A stretch of 64,000 nt of DNA from positions 1 to 64,000 of the forward strand of contig SVQW01000005.1 of assembly GCA_015065085.1 (NCBI GenBank). Reading direction: 5' to 3'. A program made the translations under genes and the position numbers. Below are positions 54,173 to 63,810 of this stretch, in pieces. Origin of the DNA: Oscillospiraceae bacterium (GTDB lineage: Bacteria; Bacillota; Clostridia; Oscillospirales; SIG627). Within the stretch, counting starts at the first letter, position 1; each line of letters opens with the position of its first letter. The notes beneath the pieces are model-generated. The model made no database searches. It was not told the origin of the DNA and saw nothing but the letters and a program-made list of their open reading frames with translations.

Positions 54173-54808
54173 ATGAAACCCATAGTATTTTTTTCGTACG
54201 TACTCACTCCCTTTGTCCGCGTTTTGCTGTGGACAAAAATAAAGGGCAAGGAGAATCTGCCCGGGACCGACGGGCCAGTAATATTCTGTGCTAACCATTT
54301 TTCCAACTGGGACCCCCCTGTCGTAAGCACCTCCTGCCGGCTTCCCTACCGCTATATAGCCAAAAAAAGCCTGTTTACAAAGCCTGTGCTGGGAAGCATT
54401 TTAAAATGGTTCGGATGCATACCCGTTGAACGTGATTCCCGCGATGTGGCGTCTCTCAGAACGGCGATTTCCGCCGCGAAAGAGGGTCAGCCCGTCATGA
54501 TTTTCCCCCAGGGAAAGCGCATAAAGGGTACACCGCCTCAGCCCGACGAGGCAAAAAAGGGTATCGCTCTCATGATAGCCATGACTAATGCCACGGTGGT
54601 TCCCATGGGGCTTTACACCAAGGGCTATAAGGCGCGTATTTTCCGCCGTTATTATGTGAATATAGGCGAGCCCATTACTCCCGAAATGTACCGTCCTTTG
54701 CTGGACGAGGGCGACAAGGCGACCAGATTTGACAGAGTTACAGAAATGATTTTCGGCAGGGTGTGCGAGCTGGCAAAGCCCGAAAATGCAGTGAAATCCG
54801 ACAAATAA
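54173..54808 (+). CDS. plsC: 1-acyl-sn-glycerol-3-phosphate acyltransferase
   Basis: 211 residues. It makes phosphatidic acid. An N-terminal hydrophobic stretch (IVFFSYVLTPFVRVLLW) precedes the HX4D catalytic motif in CANHFSNWDPP and the second motif MIFPQGKRIKG, which in most members reads FPEGTR. Gene order cmk-plsC-ispH-rpsA is common in Clostridia. Confidence 0.9.
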   Translation: MKPIVFFSYVLTPFVRVLLWTKIKGKENLPGTDGPVIFCANHFSNWDPPVVSTSCRLPYRYIAKKSLFTKPVLGSILKWFGCIPVERDSRDVASLRTAISAAKEGQPVMIFPQGKRIKGTPPQPDEAKKGIALMIAMTNATVVPMGLYTKGYKARIFRRYYVNIGEPITPEMYRPLLDEGDKATRFDRVTEMIFGRVCELAKPENAVKSDK

Positions 54809-54898
54809 CAAGATAATGCCTCCCTTGCCTATAAGGGCACATTACTGCTCTGCAGTAACGTTGGGGGACCACCGTAGGGGGTGGTGGAGGGATTTAAT

Positions 54899-55780
54899 AT
54901 GAAAATTATAAAATCCTCACTTGCGGGCTTTTGCTTCGGTGTAAGGCGCGCGGTAGATATAATTTACGAGGAGCTTGAAAAGAATACGCATAAAATATAC
55001 ACTCTGGGCAAGATAATCCACAACGACGATTTTAATGCCGAGCTGGAAGAAAAGGGCGTTGAAATAATATCGGCGGACGAGCTTGATAAGGTGAATCCCG
55101 AAAATTCGGTGGTAATTCTGCGTGCCCACGGTTCATTGGTGCAGACCTACGAGGAATTGAAGCGCCGCGGTATAAGGTACATAGACACCACCTGCCCGTA
55201 TGTTGCAAAAATTCAGAATATCGCTTCCTCTGAAAAGAGCGAGGATACGCAGGTCTTCATAATCGGCGACCGGGACCATCCCGAAATACAGAGCATTTGC
55301 AGTTTTGCCCGTCTGGGCATAGAAAACGACAATGTGCATGTGTTTAAGGACGCTTCGGAGCTGGAGGAACATTCACGAAAATTTAACCATTTGTACGATA
55401 AACGGACAATTTTATTCGCGCAGACAACTCAAAAAATAGACGAATGGAAAAAATGTTTGAATATTGCGCGAAAACTATATACAAATCTCACGATTTTTGA
55501 TACAATATGTAACGTGACTGAAAAAAGACAGCTGGATGCGGAGGCTATTTCCAAAGAGGTTGACCTTATGCTGGTTATCGGCGGAACGGACAGCTCCAAT
55601 ACCAAAAAGCTGGCTCAGATAACGTCAAAAAACTGCCTGACGCGGCATATAAGAAATGCGTCGGAAATACCATTTGATATTATACAGCCCGAAATGGCTG
55701 TTGGTATAACTGCCGGTGCTTCAACACCGGACAGAATTATTGAGGAGGTTACTCAAAATGTCAGAAGTAAAAAATCTTGA
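54899..55780 (+). CDS. ispH: 4-hydroxy-3-methylbut-2-enyl diphosphate reductase
   Basis: 293 residues. The last enzyme of the MEP isoprenoid pathway; an iron-sulfur protein giving IPP and DMAPP. Cluster cysteines lie in SLAGFCFGVRRAVD, DTTCPYVAKIQN and FDTICNVTEKRQ. The substrate site has RAHGS and GGTDSSNTKKL. The ATG at 54899 follows GGAGG. The GTG at 54881 is earlier but lies in the GGGGTGGTGG stretch. Its 3' end overlaps rpsA by 23 bases. Confidence 0.93.
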   Translation: MKIIKSSLAGFCFGVRRAVDIIYEELEKNTHKIYTLGKIIHNDDFNAELEEKGVEIISADELDKVNPENSVVILRAHGSLVQTYEELKRRGIRYIDTTCPYVAKIQNIASSEKSEDTQVFIIGDRDHPEIQSICSFARLGIENDNVHVFKDASELEEHSRKFNHLYDKRTILFAQTTQKIDEWKKCLNIARKLYTNLTIFDTICNVTEKRQLDAEAISKEVDLMLVIGGTDSSNTKKLAQITSKNCLTRHIRNASEIPFDIIQPEMAVGITAGASTPDRIIEEVTQNVRSKKS

Positions 55781-56912
55781 TGAAAACATGAGTTTTCAGG
55801 AACTGCTGGATCAGTCGTTCAAAACTTTACATACAGGAGAAAAGGTAACAGGTATCATTACAGCCGTAATGCCGAATGAAATCCAGGTCGACCTGGGCGT
55901 TAAACACACCGGTATTCTTCCCTTTGATGAAATTACCGAGGATTCGTCCTTTGACGTTGCCGCTAACTTCAAGGTTGGCGACGAAATTACCGTAGTGCTG
56001 ACTAAGTTCAGCGACTCCGAGGGTATTGTAATGCTTTCCAAGAAGAAAGCTGATTCCGAAAAATCCTGGACAGCCGTTGCCGAGGCTTACGAAAGCCAGG
56101 CTATCCTTTCCGGCAAGGTTGTTGAAGCGCTGGAGCGCGGTATCATTGTATACAGCGGCGCATCCAGAATATTTGTTCCCGGTAAGCTTACCGGTCTCTC
56201 CAAGGACGCTGACCTTAAGTCCATGGTTGGTAAGACTGTTGATTTCAGAATAATTGAAATCGACGAGCTCCGCCACCGCGCAAAGGGCTCCATCAGAAGC
56301 GTTCTGGATGAAGAAAAGAAAAAGGTTGCAGACGCATTCTGGGCTTCTGCTGAGGTTGGCACCGTTTACGACGGTGTTATCAAGTCCATCACCGATTACG
56401 GCGTATTCGTTGATATCGGCGGCGTTGAGGGTATGGTTCACATCTCCGAGCTTGCCTGGAAGAGAGTTAAGCATCCTACCGACGTTGTTTCCATGGGCCA
56501 GCAGATAAAAGTATTTATCAAGGCTCTCGATCCCGAGCAGCGCAGAATTTCTCTGGGCTACCGCACCGAGGACACCAATCCCTGGAACATCTTCACCTCT
56601 AAGTACGCTATCGGCGACGTTGCTAACGTTAAAATCGTTGGTCTTACCGCATTCGGCGCATTTGCTGAAATCGTTCCCGATGTTGACGGTCTCATCCACA
56701 TTTCCCAGCTGGCTGACCGCCGTGTAAACAAGGTTGACGAGGTTGTTAAGGTTGGCGATACCGTTGATGTTAAGATTATCGACATCGACACCGAAAAGAA
56801 GAACATCAGCCTTTCCATACGCGCTCTTATCGAGCCCCAGGAGGCTGAAGCTCCCGCAGAAGAAGCAGAGGCAGAGGTTTACAGCACCGACGCTCCCGCA
56901 GATGCTGAATAA
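55758..56912 (+). CDS. rpsA: 30S ribosomal protein S1-like, four S1 domains
   Basis: 384 residues. Four S1/OB repeats, the last three best seen at about 120-185, 195-265 and 280-350 (for example VYDGVIKSITDYGVFVDIGGVEGMV, shown in part: GVFVDIGGVEGMV). An acidic tail (EPQEAEAPAEEAEAEV) ends it. In Clostridia IspH and S1 are often fused; here they are two overlapping genes. AGGAGG lies 8 bases before the ATG at 55758. It may act in mRNA binding or as an S1-domain regulator. Confidence 0.92.
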   Translation: MSEVKNLDENMSFQELLDQSFKTLHTGEKVTGIITAVMPNEIQVDLGVKHTGILPFDEITEDSSFDVAANFKVGDEITVVLTKFSDSEGIVMLSKKKADSEKSWTAVAEAYESQAILSGKVVEALERGIIVYSGASRIFVPGKLTGLSKDADLKSMVGKTVDFRIIEIDELRHRAKGSIRSVLDEEKKKVADAFWASAEVGTVYDGVIKSITDYGVFVDIGGVEGMVHISELAWKRVKHPTDVVSMGQQIKVFIKALDPEQRRISLGYRTEDTNPWNIFTSKYAIGDVANVKIVGLTAFGAFAEIVPDVDGLIHISQLADRRVNKVDEVVKVGDTVDVKIIDIDTEKKNISLSIRALIEPQEAEAPAEEAEAEVYSTDAPADAE

Positions 56913-56933
56913 TCGACTTTTAAAAGACTTACG

Positions 56934-56961
56934 AAAACCGCGGAAAAACTTCCGCGGTTTT
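56934..56961 (+). terminator. Terminator of the rpsA operon
   Basis: AAAACCGCGGAA (56934-56945), loop AAAC, TTCCGCGGTTTT (56950-56961), then T4. A 12-bp stem, bidirectional in form. Confidence 0.95.
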
Positions 56962-56994
56962 TTTTATTGTTTGTGTACGCAGTTTTTACCCACC

Positions 56995-57070
56995 TGCGCA
57001 AGCCGAGCCGATCCGCGTACTGACAACGCGGAAAATTAAGCGTAATTGACACGCGAGGTACATTCGCAGA
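56995..57070. repeat. Partial four-hairpin repeat after rpsA
   Basis: GATCCGCGTACTGACAACGCGG and CACGCGAGGTACATTCGC are the second and third hairpins of the 101-bp unit. The remaining stretch to 57227 is AT-rich and empty. Confidence 0.65.
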
Positions 57071-57227
57071 TTGCCGTCATTACGTTAACTGTTAATTTTA
57101 TAAAATTTTTACAGTGCGAAAAATTTCGGTCAATGATAATCTTTCTAAAAAAACGGAATATTATCTTATTTAGTGTTAATACTGTAATCAAAAAATGCTG
57201 ATTTTACACATTTTTTGATATAATGTA

Positions 57228-57256
57228 TTGACTTTTGCTATTACTTTTGTTATAAT
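57228..57256 (+). promoter_or_regulatory. Promoter of the SLH protein gene
   Basis: TTGACT (57228-57233), 17 bases, TATAAT (57251-57256). The leader contains a short hairpin ACACC-CC-GGTGT (57263-57274), then AAGGAG before the ATG. Confidence 0.8.
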
Positions 57257-57298
57257 TTTTTTACACCCCGGTGTATAAAAAATTATAAGGAGAACGAA

Positions 57299-60200
57299 AT
57301 GATGAAAAAGGTCACGGCATTTTTGTTTTGTGCAATTATTCTTTTTGTCTGCATGCTGAGTGTTTCGGCGGCAGACTACGTTATTTGGGATTTTACCGAT
57401 CCCATTGCGGCGTCCGAGTGGACAGGCACTCCCGAAGCTGAACTGGAGATCACCGAGCACGGTCTTAAGATTTCCGGTGAGGGCGATAACCTCAACATCA
57501 GTGTAAAGGTGAATGAAGAGGTTCTTCTGGACGATTACAGCTATGTAGTATTTGAATATACCGGCTCGGATGTGGGCGGCGGATTCCAGCTTTACCACTG
57601 GACAAGCACAAGCACAGGCTTCCCCTACATTTCCTCTTATTCCGGAAGCTGTGATGTAGGTGTTGTCAGACAGCATATTTTTGACCTTAAGGCCACTCCC
57701 TTTGAAACGGCACATTGGACAGGCAAGCTCACCAATCTGCGTATCGACCCTTTCCGCAACCAGACCAGACGTGAGATGATAATAAAGTCCCTGGGCTTCT
57801 TCAAGGATGCCGATACATATGATACATATGTCAAGGAAAAGGCATCTGCGGCTATCCCCTACGGTCAGCCCATAATGCTTTACAACCCTGCACTTACAAA
57901 TCCCATTTTCCCCCTGACGGGCAGTAACTGTGTCATCGACTATAAGGATAACTACGCGATAGTTACCTCCACCAACGGACCCGAAGAAAAAGCGGGCAAC
58001 ACAGGCGACCCCAACTTCTCTGTTAACGCGGGCTTTGACGGAACCAGATGGCAGTGGATGAAGATACGCCTGAAAAACCTTTCCGAAGCTACCCATTTTG
58101 AAATGCATTTTGTTTCCGATGCCACCAACGGCACTCTCACCGGTGCCAGCTGTACCCACTTCCCCATTTCAAGCTTTGATGAGGAATTTGTGGAATACAT
58201 CGTTAATGTAAAGGACGCAAACCTTAATTCCCAGAGCGTAAATAACAATATTCTGGAGGATACCATGTGGAAGGGTAATATCCGCCAGATACGCTTCGAC
58301 TGTATGTGGAAAGCCGAACCCTCGGGTCAGATGCCCACAGGCAGTCAGATGTACATCGACTACATAGGCTTCTTCAGAAGCGAAGCCGAGGCGAAGGCAT
58401 TTACACCCGACCCCTCCACCGAAATCGAAAAAGCCAAAAAGAATACGGGCGCTCCCACCCCTACATGGATATTCGACAACGAGGAGATAATAAGCACCAT
58501 AAGCACCTGGTCTGTTGATTTGAGCCTGAGCGGCGGTGCACTCAAGGTTATCCCCACCACCGAGGACCCCTGCCTTGAAATGAGACTTCCCTTCACCTTT
58601 GACAGTGCGGAATTCCCCATTTTCGCTTACCGTCACAAGACAGACTCCACCGTGGGCGTTCTTGCTATGTTCTATTCCAGCGATAAGGGTGCAAACCCTT
58701 CCAATACCAATGTCGGTATAAGCGTTGATAACAGCGGTGTATGGTCCAATGTTATTGTGGATATGTCTACACACGAAAGAGCCAAGGAAACCTGGCACGG
58801 CAATATCACAGGTCTGCGTATCGACCCCATCAACGGTCTTGACCTGGAGGCTGAAATCTATATCGACCGCTTCGGCTTCTTCCGCACAAGAGGCGAGGCT
58901 ATGGCGTTCCTCAACGAGGGCATAACCGCCATGGATTACAGCAAGCCTGCCGCCTTTACCGCGGATTATCAGAAGGCAATTATCCCCGGCGGCACTCTTT
59001 ACGAGGGCTATAAAGAGAGCGACTTCCTGCTCAGCTCCACCACACCCTCAGGTGTAGGTACAAGCCCCGTTGTTATACGCACCGACGCTGACGGCAAGCA
59101 GGAAATTGTTGCACTGGGCTATACCAATGACAACGGCTTTACCTCATTTGTGGCAAACAAGCCCGCAAATTACACTCTCGGCTATAACCATAAGACCTAC
59201 ACCGACATTGCAGGTCACTGGGGCGAGGGATATATAAACTTCGTTTCCGACAGAACCCTGTTCGGCGGAACCTCTCCTACCGAGTTCAGTCCCGAGCTTG
59301 CTATGACCAGAGGTATGTTCATTACCGTTCTGGGACGTATGCACGGCGTTGACACCTCCAAGTACGACGGAAACACCGGCTACGGCGACGTACCCGTTAC
59401 CGAATACTATGCACCCTACATTCAGTGGGCAAAAGAAAATAACCTCATGGCACCTCTTTCCGAAGTGACCTTCGGTGCAGAGGACCCCATCTACCGCGAA
59501 ACCATGGCGGCTGTTATCGCAAACTACGCTAAATTCTCAGGCTTTAATATGGTGGGTTATGCAGACGTCATCAACTTCAGCGACCTTGCAGGCGTTGATG
59601 CGACTACCGTTGAAGCAATTGAGTTCGTTCAGAAGCTGGGTATTATCAACGGTAAGGGCGGCACCACCTTTGACCCCAAGGGCTATTCCACCCGTGCAGA
59701 GGTTGCCACCGTTATGGAGCGTGTGATAAAGACCGCACTGGGCGTTAATACCGCTTCCACTGCCTATACCCCCGATTACTTCACCCGTGACCGCATCAGA
59801 ATAGGCGCATGGGGCTTCCAGTCAGATTTTGCCAACGAGTACGGCATGCAGAAGCTTCGTGACCTGGGTGTTGACTGGCTGATACACAGCGGTGCAGTTT
59901 CCTCTGTCTACACACGTGACATTGTTCTCAACTATGCCGATAAGTACGGCATTGCAATAAACGCCGCCGATGCTTCCGTAGGCAGCAGTTCGGTTGATGA
60001 CCCCAACTGGAATCCTGCCGTGAAGGCTTCCGAATATATGCATCATCCCTCTTTCGTAGGTCACTTCTTCTCCGACGAGCCCGGTACCGACTATCACCCC
60101 ATGCTGGGCGCACTCAGCAAGAAGTACCGCGAATTAATGCCGGGCAAGACTCCTTTTGTAAATCTGCTTCCCATGTATGCCAACGCGGCACAGCTCAAAA

Positions 60201-61015
60201 TGAGCGGCGGCGCAGCGGCTATCGAGTATTACGATGCTGACCCCAACCTTTACAAAAACTACCTGCAGAGCTGGTTTGACCACACCGATTCCGACTTCAT
60301 CTGCGTTGATATCTATCCTCTCTTCGGTACCACAGGTCAGCCCGAAACCTGGAGAACCTACGGTGATTATTGCGAATCCGTCAACCTTGTGGCTGAAGCG
60401 GCACGCAATAACAATGCAGAGTTCTGGTGCTGTATCCAGGCTAACGGCTGGACCACCGACAGACGCGACCCCGGCGTGCAGGGCTATCGCTTCCAGAGCT
60501 ACACTCTCCTCTCATACGGCTGTACCTCCATTCTTCTGTGGTCTATGGACAGCGGTGATGACGAAAACGCATTGTTTAACCCCAAAACAGGCGGAGTAAA
60601 TCAGCCCATCTATGATGACTGTGCAAAGGTTATGTGGGAAATTAAAAAGCTCTCCGATACCTACATTCAGTATAAGAACCTGGGCGCATTCACTCTCAAT
60701 TGCACCGATTCTACTCCCTGGCTGAAGATGACCAATGAGTACAAGGACTTCACCGTTCTTTCCGAAACTGTTTCCGACGAGCCTCTTCTCATCGGTTGCT
60801 TCGACAAGAAGGACGGCGCGGGACACGCATTCACGGTTGTTAACATGACCAACCTTGGCGAATTCAAGCCCGCAACCCTTAAGTTCAAAATCGCTCAGCC
60901 TCTCACCGTAACCCTTTACGATGAAGCTGTTCCCACCGTTCTCACTGCGGACGCAGAGGGATATTATACCATAAATCTCGACTCCGGCGACGGTGTATTC
61001 GTTACAGTGGGTTAA
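57299..61015 (+). CDS. Large secreted protein: three beta-domains, internal SLH repeats, glycoside-hydrolase-like C-terminus
   Basis: 1238 residues. Signal peptide (about 1-25, ending VSAADYV). Three similar ~170-residue beta-rich domains (about 28-190, 195-370, 385-545) follow, each closing with a GFF-x-E/D-A motif (GFFKDADTY, GFFRSEAEA, GFFRTRGEA). Next, three SLH-type repeats occupy about 630-820 (YTDIAGHWGEGYINF, EYYAPYIQWAKENNL, GYSTRAEVATVMERV). They would bind wall polysaccharide. Last, a TIM-barrel-like domain (about 825-1238; FFSDEPGTDY, DSDFICVDIYPL, SYGCTSILLWSMDSG) resembles GH42/DUF4832-type glycoside hydrolases. SLH repeats in the middle are unusual. The substrate is unknown. 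Confidence 0.85.
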   Translation: MMKKVTAFLFCAIILFVCMLSVSAADYVIWDFTDPIAASEWTGTPEAELEITEHGLKISGEGDNLNISVKVNEEVLLDDYSYVVFEYTGSDVGGGFQLYHWTSTSTGFPYISSYSGSCDVGVVRQHIFDLKATPFETAHWTGKLTNLRIDPFRNQTRREMIIKSLGFFKDADTYDTYVKEKASAAIPYGQPIMLYNPALTNPIFPLTGSNCVIDYKDNYAIVTSTNGPEEKAGNTGDPNFSVNAGFDGTRWQWMKIRLKNLSEATHFEMHFVSDATNGTLTGASCTHFPISSFDEEFVEYIVNVKDANLNSQSVNNNILEDTMWKGNIRQIRFDCMWKAEPSGQMPTGSQMYIDYIGFFRSEAEAKAFTPDPSTEIEKAKKNTGAPTPTWIFDNEEIISTISTWSVDLSLSGGALKVIPTTEDPCLEMRLPFTFDSAEFPIFAYRHKTDSTVGVLAMFYSSDKGANPSNTNVGISVDNSGVWSNVIVDMSTHERAKETWHGNITGLRIDPINGLDLEAEIYIDRFGFFRTRGEAMAFLNEGITAMDYSKPAAFTADYQKAIIPGGTLYEGYKESDFLLSSTTPSGVGTSPVVIRTDADGKQEIVALGYTNDNGFTSFVANKPANYTLGYNHKTYTDIAGHWGEGYINFVSDRTLFGGTSPTEFSPELAMTRGMFITVLGRMHGVDTSKYDGNTGYGDVPVTEYYAPYIQWAKENNLMAPLSEVTFGAEDPIYRETMAAVIANYAKFSGFNMVGYADVINFSDLAGVDATTVEAIEFVQKLGIINGKGGTTFDPKGYSTRAEVATVMERVIKTALGVNTASTAYTPDYFTRDRIRIGAWGFQSDFANEYGMQKLRDLGVDWLIHSGAVSSVYTRDIVLNYADKYGIAINAADASVGSSSVDDPNWNPAVKASEYMHHPSFVGHFFSDEPGTDYHPMLGALSKKYRELMPGKTPFVNLLPMYANAAQLKMSGGAAAIEYYDADPNLYKNYLQSWFDHTDSDFICVDIYPLFGTTGQPETWRTYGDYCESVNLVAEAARNNNAEFWCCIQANGWTTDRRDPGVQGYRFQSYTLLSYGCTSILLWSMDSGDDENALFNPKTGGVNQPIYDDCAKVMWEIKKLSDTYIQYKNLGAFTLNCTDSTPWLKMTNEYKDFTVLSETVSDEPLLIGCFDKKDGAGHAFTVVNMTNLGEFKPATLKFKIAQPLTVTLYDEAVPTVLTADAEGYYTINLDSGDGVFVTVG

Positions 61016-61018
61016 AAT

Positions 61019-61169
61019 AACCGCAATACTTTGTTGCCTGCGGGATGTCAAAGGCAGTCATTTACATCCGTGTAAACTCCTGCCTTTGCCGCCCTTGGCG
61101 CCGCGTCTTGCGGCATTTTAACCTCACTGTATTGTGAGATAACCGCAAATACTTTGTTGCCTGCGGGAT
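61019..61169. repeat. Hairpin-rich repeat after the SLH gene
   Basis: CCGCA-N13-TGCGG with CTTTGTTGCC is present at 61021-61043 and 61143-61166. Between them is a long stem (CAAAGGCAG/TGCCTTTG around TTTACA-TCCG-TGTAAA). Read on the minus strand, AAAATGC..AAGAC..GGAGTTTAC..ATGTAAATGAC aligns with the 126-bp unit upstream of dnaA. Confidence 0.6.
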
Positions 61170-61207
61170 AGTGAAAACCTCACAATATCACAAATTAAGT
61201 CTATATC

Positions 61208-61243
61208 AAAAAAGACAGAGAATTTTTAAGTTCTCTGTCTTTT
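61208..61243. terminator. Bidirectional terminator between convergent genes
   Basis: AAAAGACAGAGAA (61210-61222), then TTCTCTGTCTTTT (61231-61243). A 13-bp stem with A- and T-runs. Confidence 0.9.
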
Positions 61244-61331
61244 ATGTTTTGTATATAAAATATTCTGCGCGAATTACGGCAAGGGTACATGCGCGCAAGG
61301 CTTGAAGTGCGGGTGTGGCATTGCCCCTGCT

Positions 61332-62675
61332 TTATTCAACAATAATCTTTCCGACCCGATAGAATTTGCCGTTTCTTTCGGCATCAGTGGCAAGGTAAAT
61401 CATGTCAACGTTTTGGTCATACATGCCGATTTCCACGTGATATTTGCCTGACGGTATATTTTGAGGAACGGTCACGCCCACGGTGCAGGTATGCTTGCCG
61501 GGAAGCCAGTTTCGTATGTCAACTCCGGTGGACATCTCAAAGCTTGCTTTTTCGTTCCAAAAACGCACGACAAAGGGCACACGATGGTAAATGGGCGCAA
61601 CACCCACGTTTTCAATGCCCATTTCAAAGGCGCATACAGCTCCCGCGCTTGTTTTCTCGGGTGAGGTGAAATAGTCGAGGGTGAAATGGTATCCCATTTT
61701 GCTCAGCCAGTATTCCACTTTTTCTTTCCATTCAAAGGGTATGGGCAAGGATTTGGGGTTCAGTGTGCTTATGTGCGCCTCGAGAGTGAAGTCGATAACA
61801 TCGTCGATATTCCAGCCCTTGCGCTTCCATTCGCACAGCCACCAGTAGGATTCAAATGACACAGGCGCTCTTTTCCACAAATCCGCATTCTGAAGCACAC
61901 GGGGCGGATAAAGAATGGTTGTGTGTCCCGGCTCGCCAAGACCGTCACCGCGCCAGCCCACGTCGGCATAGCGGTTGGCATAGTGCAGTAATTCGGGTCG
62001 GGAAATCTGGCTCATTAGCTGAGTGTTTTTGAACACGTCAAGATAAGTATCCACAATATTTTTAAGTGATTCGGGTGAATAAAGGTGCAGATTATGACCC
62101 TCGCCCCAGCTTCCGGGCAGGGAAATATCCACCGTTTCAAGCACGGGGTTACTGTCAAATCTCTCACCCAGCTTTCGTACCGCCAGTGTGAAAAGCTCCA
62201 GAAACAGCGGGTCTGTGGGCGAATCCTTTACGCGCTTGCCGTCGGGGCGCTCGGGACAAGGGATAAGCTCCTTAAGCCAGTCGGGTACGTCATCACGGGC
62301 ACGGGTGCTGTGCGCCATAAGGCGGAACATAACCGTTTGCTTGTGAGCTTTTGCCTTGTCAAGAATGTTTTGAATAAAATCGTAGTTGTATTTTCCCCTT
62401 TCGGGCTCAAATTCCTTCCACAATATGCGTATGTAGACCACCGAGCTGTCGGGATACCAGCCCTCCTCAAGACCGTTGTGCTGTACGTATTCGGGGACGG
62501 GATAGCATTCGTAATGCTCCGTTTCGCAGTAGTTATTTTCGGGTTTAACCACGCAATCGGAATAAATGGGCTCACCGCGGAAGTGCTGAAAGCTTACTAT
62601 ACCGATAAACGGATTTTGCGCTTCCTCGGGCTTATAATTGAATTTTTCGCATTTTGTAGCGTCTCTTACAACCAT
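61332..62675 (-). CDS. DUF4832-like glycoside-hydrolase-fold protein
   Basis: 447 residues, no signal peptide. The N-terminal part is a TIM barrel (ILWKEFEPERGKYNYDFIQ, TVMFRLMAHS, PVLETVDISLPGSWGEGHN). The C-terminal part (about 330-447) is a beta-sandwich (FTSPEKTSAGAVCAFEMGIENVG) as in DUF4832 proteins. The family resembles GH42/GH5 barrels but its activity is unknown. The ATG at 62675 follows AAGGAG by 8 bases. It is convergent with the SLH protein gene. Confidence 0.75.
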   Translation of the reverse strand: MVVRDATKCEKFNYKPEEAQNPFIGIVSFQHFRGEPIYSDCVVKPENNYCETEHYECYPVPEYVQHNGLEEGWYPDSSVVYIRILWKEFEPERGKYNYDFIQNILDKAKAHKQTVMFRLMAHSTRARDDVPDWLKELIPCPERPDGKRVKDSPTDPLFLELFTLAVRKLGERFDSNPVLETVDISLPGSWGEGHNLHLYSPESLKNIVDTYLDVFKNTQLMSQISRPELLHYANRYADVGWRGDGLGEPGHTTILYPPRVLQNADLWKRAPVSFESYWWLCEWKRKGWNIDDVIDFTLEAHISTLNPKSLPIPFEWKEKVEYWLSKMGYHFTLDYFTSPEKTSAGAVCAFEMGIENVGVAPIYHRVPFVVRFWNEKASFEMSTGVDIRNWLPGKHTCTVGVTVPQNIPSGKYHVEIGMYDQNVDMIYLATDAERNGKFYRVGKIIVE

Positions 62676-62891
62676 TTGTTTTCTCCTTGTTTTTGATAAG
62701 AACATTATATATTATTTTCGGAAAAAGGTCAATAAAATTTGAGAGGTTTTAAAAATTAATGTGAAAAAGTGCGCTGATTGTGAATTTATTACATAAAATC
62801 GAGAAAAAATAGCTGCTGCTGTTTACTTTTTTTGAAAAATATGCTATAATCGTTGTGCAATGTGTTAAAATTGATATTCAAGGAGAGGCTT

Positions 62892-63800
62892 ATGAAGTTT
62901 TTGCTTTTTTCAGACTTTCACTATGTGCCCGGAACCTTTTTGAAGGGTGATATTGAGGGGATGAAGGAGATACTCGATGCCGCCGAAAGGGAAAAGGTGG
63001 ATTTTATTATCCATGCGGGAGATTTGTGCCACGGGCCCTCTCACGTTGCGGATTTTGTGAGTAATATCAACGATTTTCACATCCCCGTATACCACTGTCT
63101 GGGCAATCATGATGCCGACCGCACTCCCTACGAGGATGTGCTCAAGTACTATAATATGCCCGACGGTTACTATTATTTTGATGATTACGGCTGTCGCATG
63201 ATAGTTTGCGACCCCAATTATTATCTGCTGGACGGCGAGTATGTGAAATACTCCATGGGCAACTACTATGCCCATCCCGACGAAAGAGACTGGATGCCTC
63301 CCGAACAGCTGGCATGGCTGGAAAAGACCATTGATGAGTCTCCCCTGCCGTGTATTCTCATCAGCCACGAAAGCTTTGAGCGCTGTGACGGTGTAAAAAA
63401 CCGCTATGACGTGCAGAAAATCATAAATGAAGCCAACAAAAAGAACAAAAACCGCGTTCTGATGTGCATAAACGGACACCATCACCGCGATTTTATACGT
63501 GTGCTTGATAACGTTATATATTTTGATATGAACTCCTCCTCCTACGACTGGGTGGGCAAGCCCCACAACGCTTTCCCGGAGGAGCTGTGCAAAAAGCATT
63601 GTGCACTCAACAAGACCGTTGTGTTTAACAGCCCTCTTTATGCCATTGTGACGGTCGAAGGCTCACGGGTGAAGATAAAAGGAATGGAAACCACCATGTT
63701 TATGGGCATCAACCGCCGTGAAATCGGCTATCCCGTTTACGATGACGCAGGACGCGAGGTAACCCCTGCTGTGCAGAATGCGGATATAACACTGAGGTAA
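62892..63800 (+). CDS. Calcineurin-like metallophosphoesterase
   Basis: 302 residues, no signal peptide. All metal-binding motifs are intact: LLFSDFHYV, IIHAGDLCHG, HCLGNHDAD, LISHESF and CINGHHHRDF. Acts on an unknown phosphoester. Paired with the following carbohydrate gene (10 bases apart). It has an upstream AGGAGAGG. The GNHD motif here is normal, unlike that of the gene at 1278. Confidence 0.87.
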   Translation: MKFLLFSDFHYVPGTFLKGDIEGMKEILDAAEREKVDFIIHAGDLCHGPSHVADFVSNINDFHIPVYHCLGNHDADRTPYEDVLKYYNMPDGYYYFDDYGCRMIVCDPNYYLLDGEYVKYSMGNYYAHPDERDWMPPEQLAWLEKTIDESPLPCILISHESFERCDGVKNRYDVQKIINEANKKNKNRVLMCINGHHHRDFIRVLDNVIYFDMNSSSYDWVGKPHNAFPEELCKKHCALNKTVVFNSPLYAIVTVEGSRVKIKGMETTMFMGINRREIGYPVYDDAGREVTPAVQNADITLR

Positions 63801-63810
63801 GGAGTGTATC

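Noticed and set aside
54809-54898. Riboswitch-like stretch before ispH
   Set aside because: It has G-rich words (GGGGGACCACCG, GGGGGTGGTGGAGGG) and short stems (CCCTTG-CCTATAAGGG) but matches no known class. It resembles another intergenic repeat.
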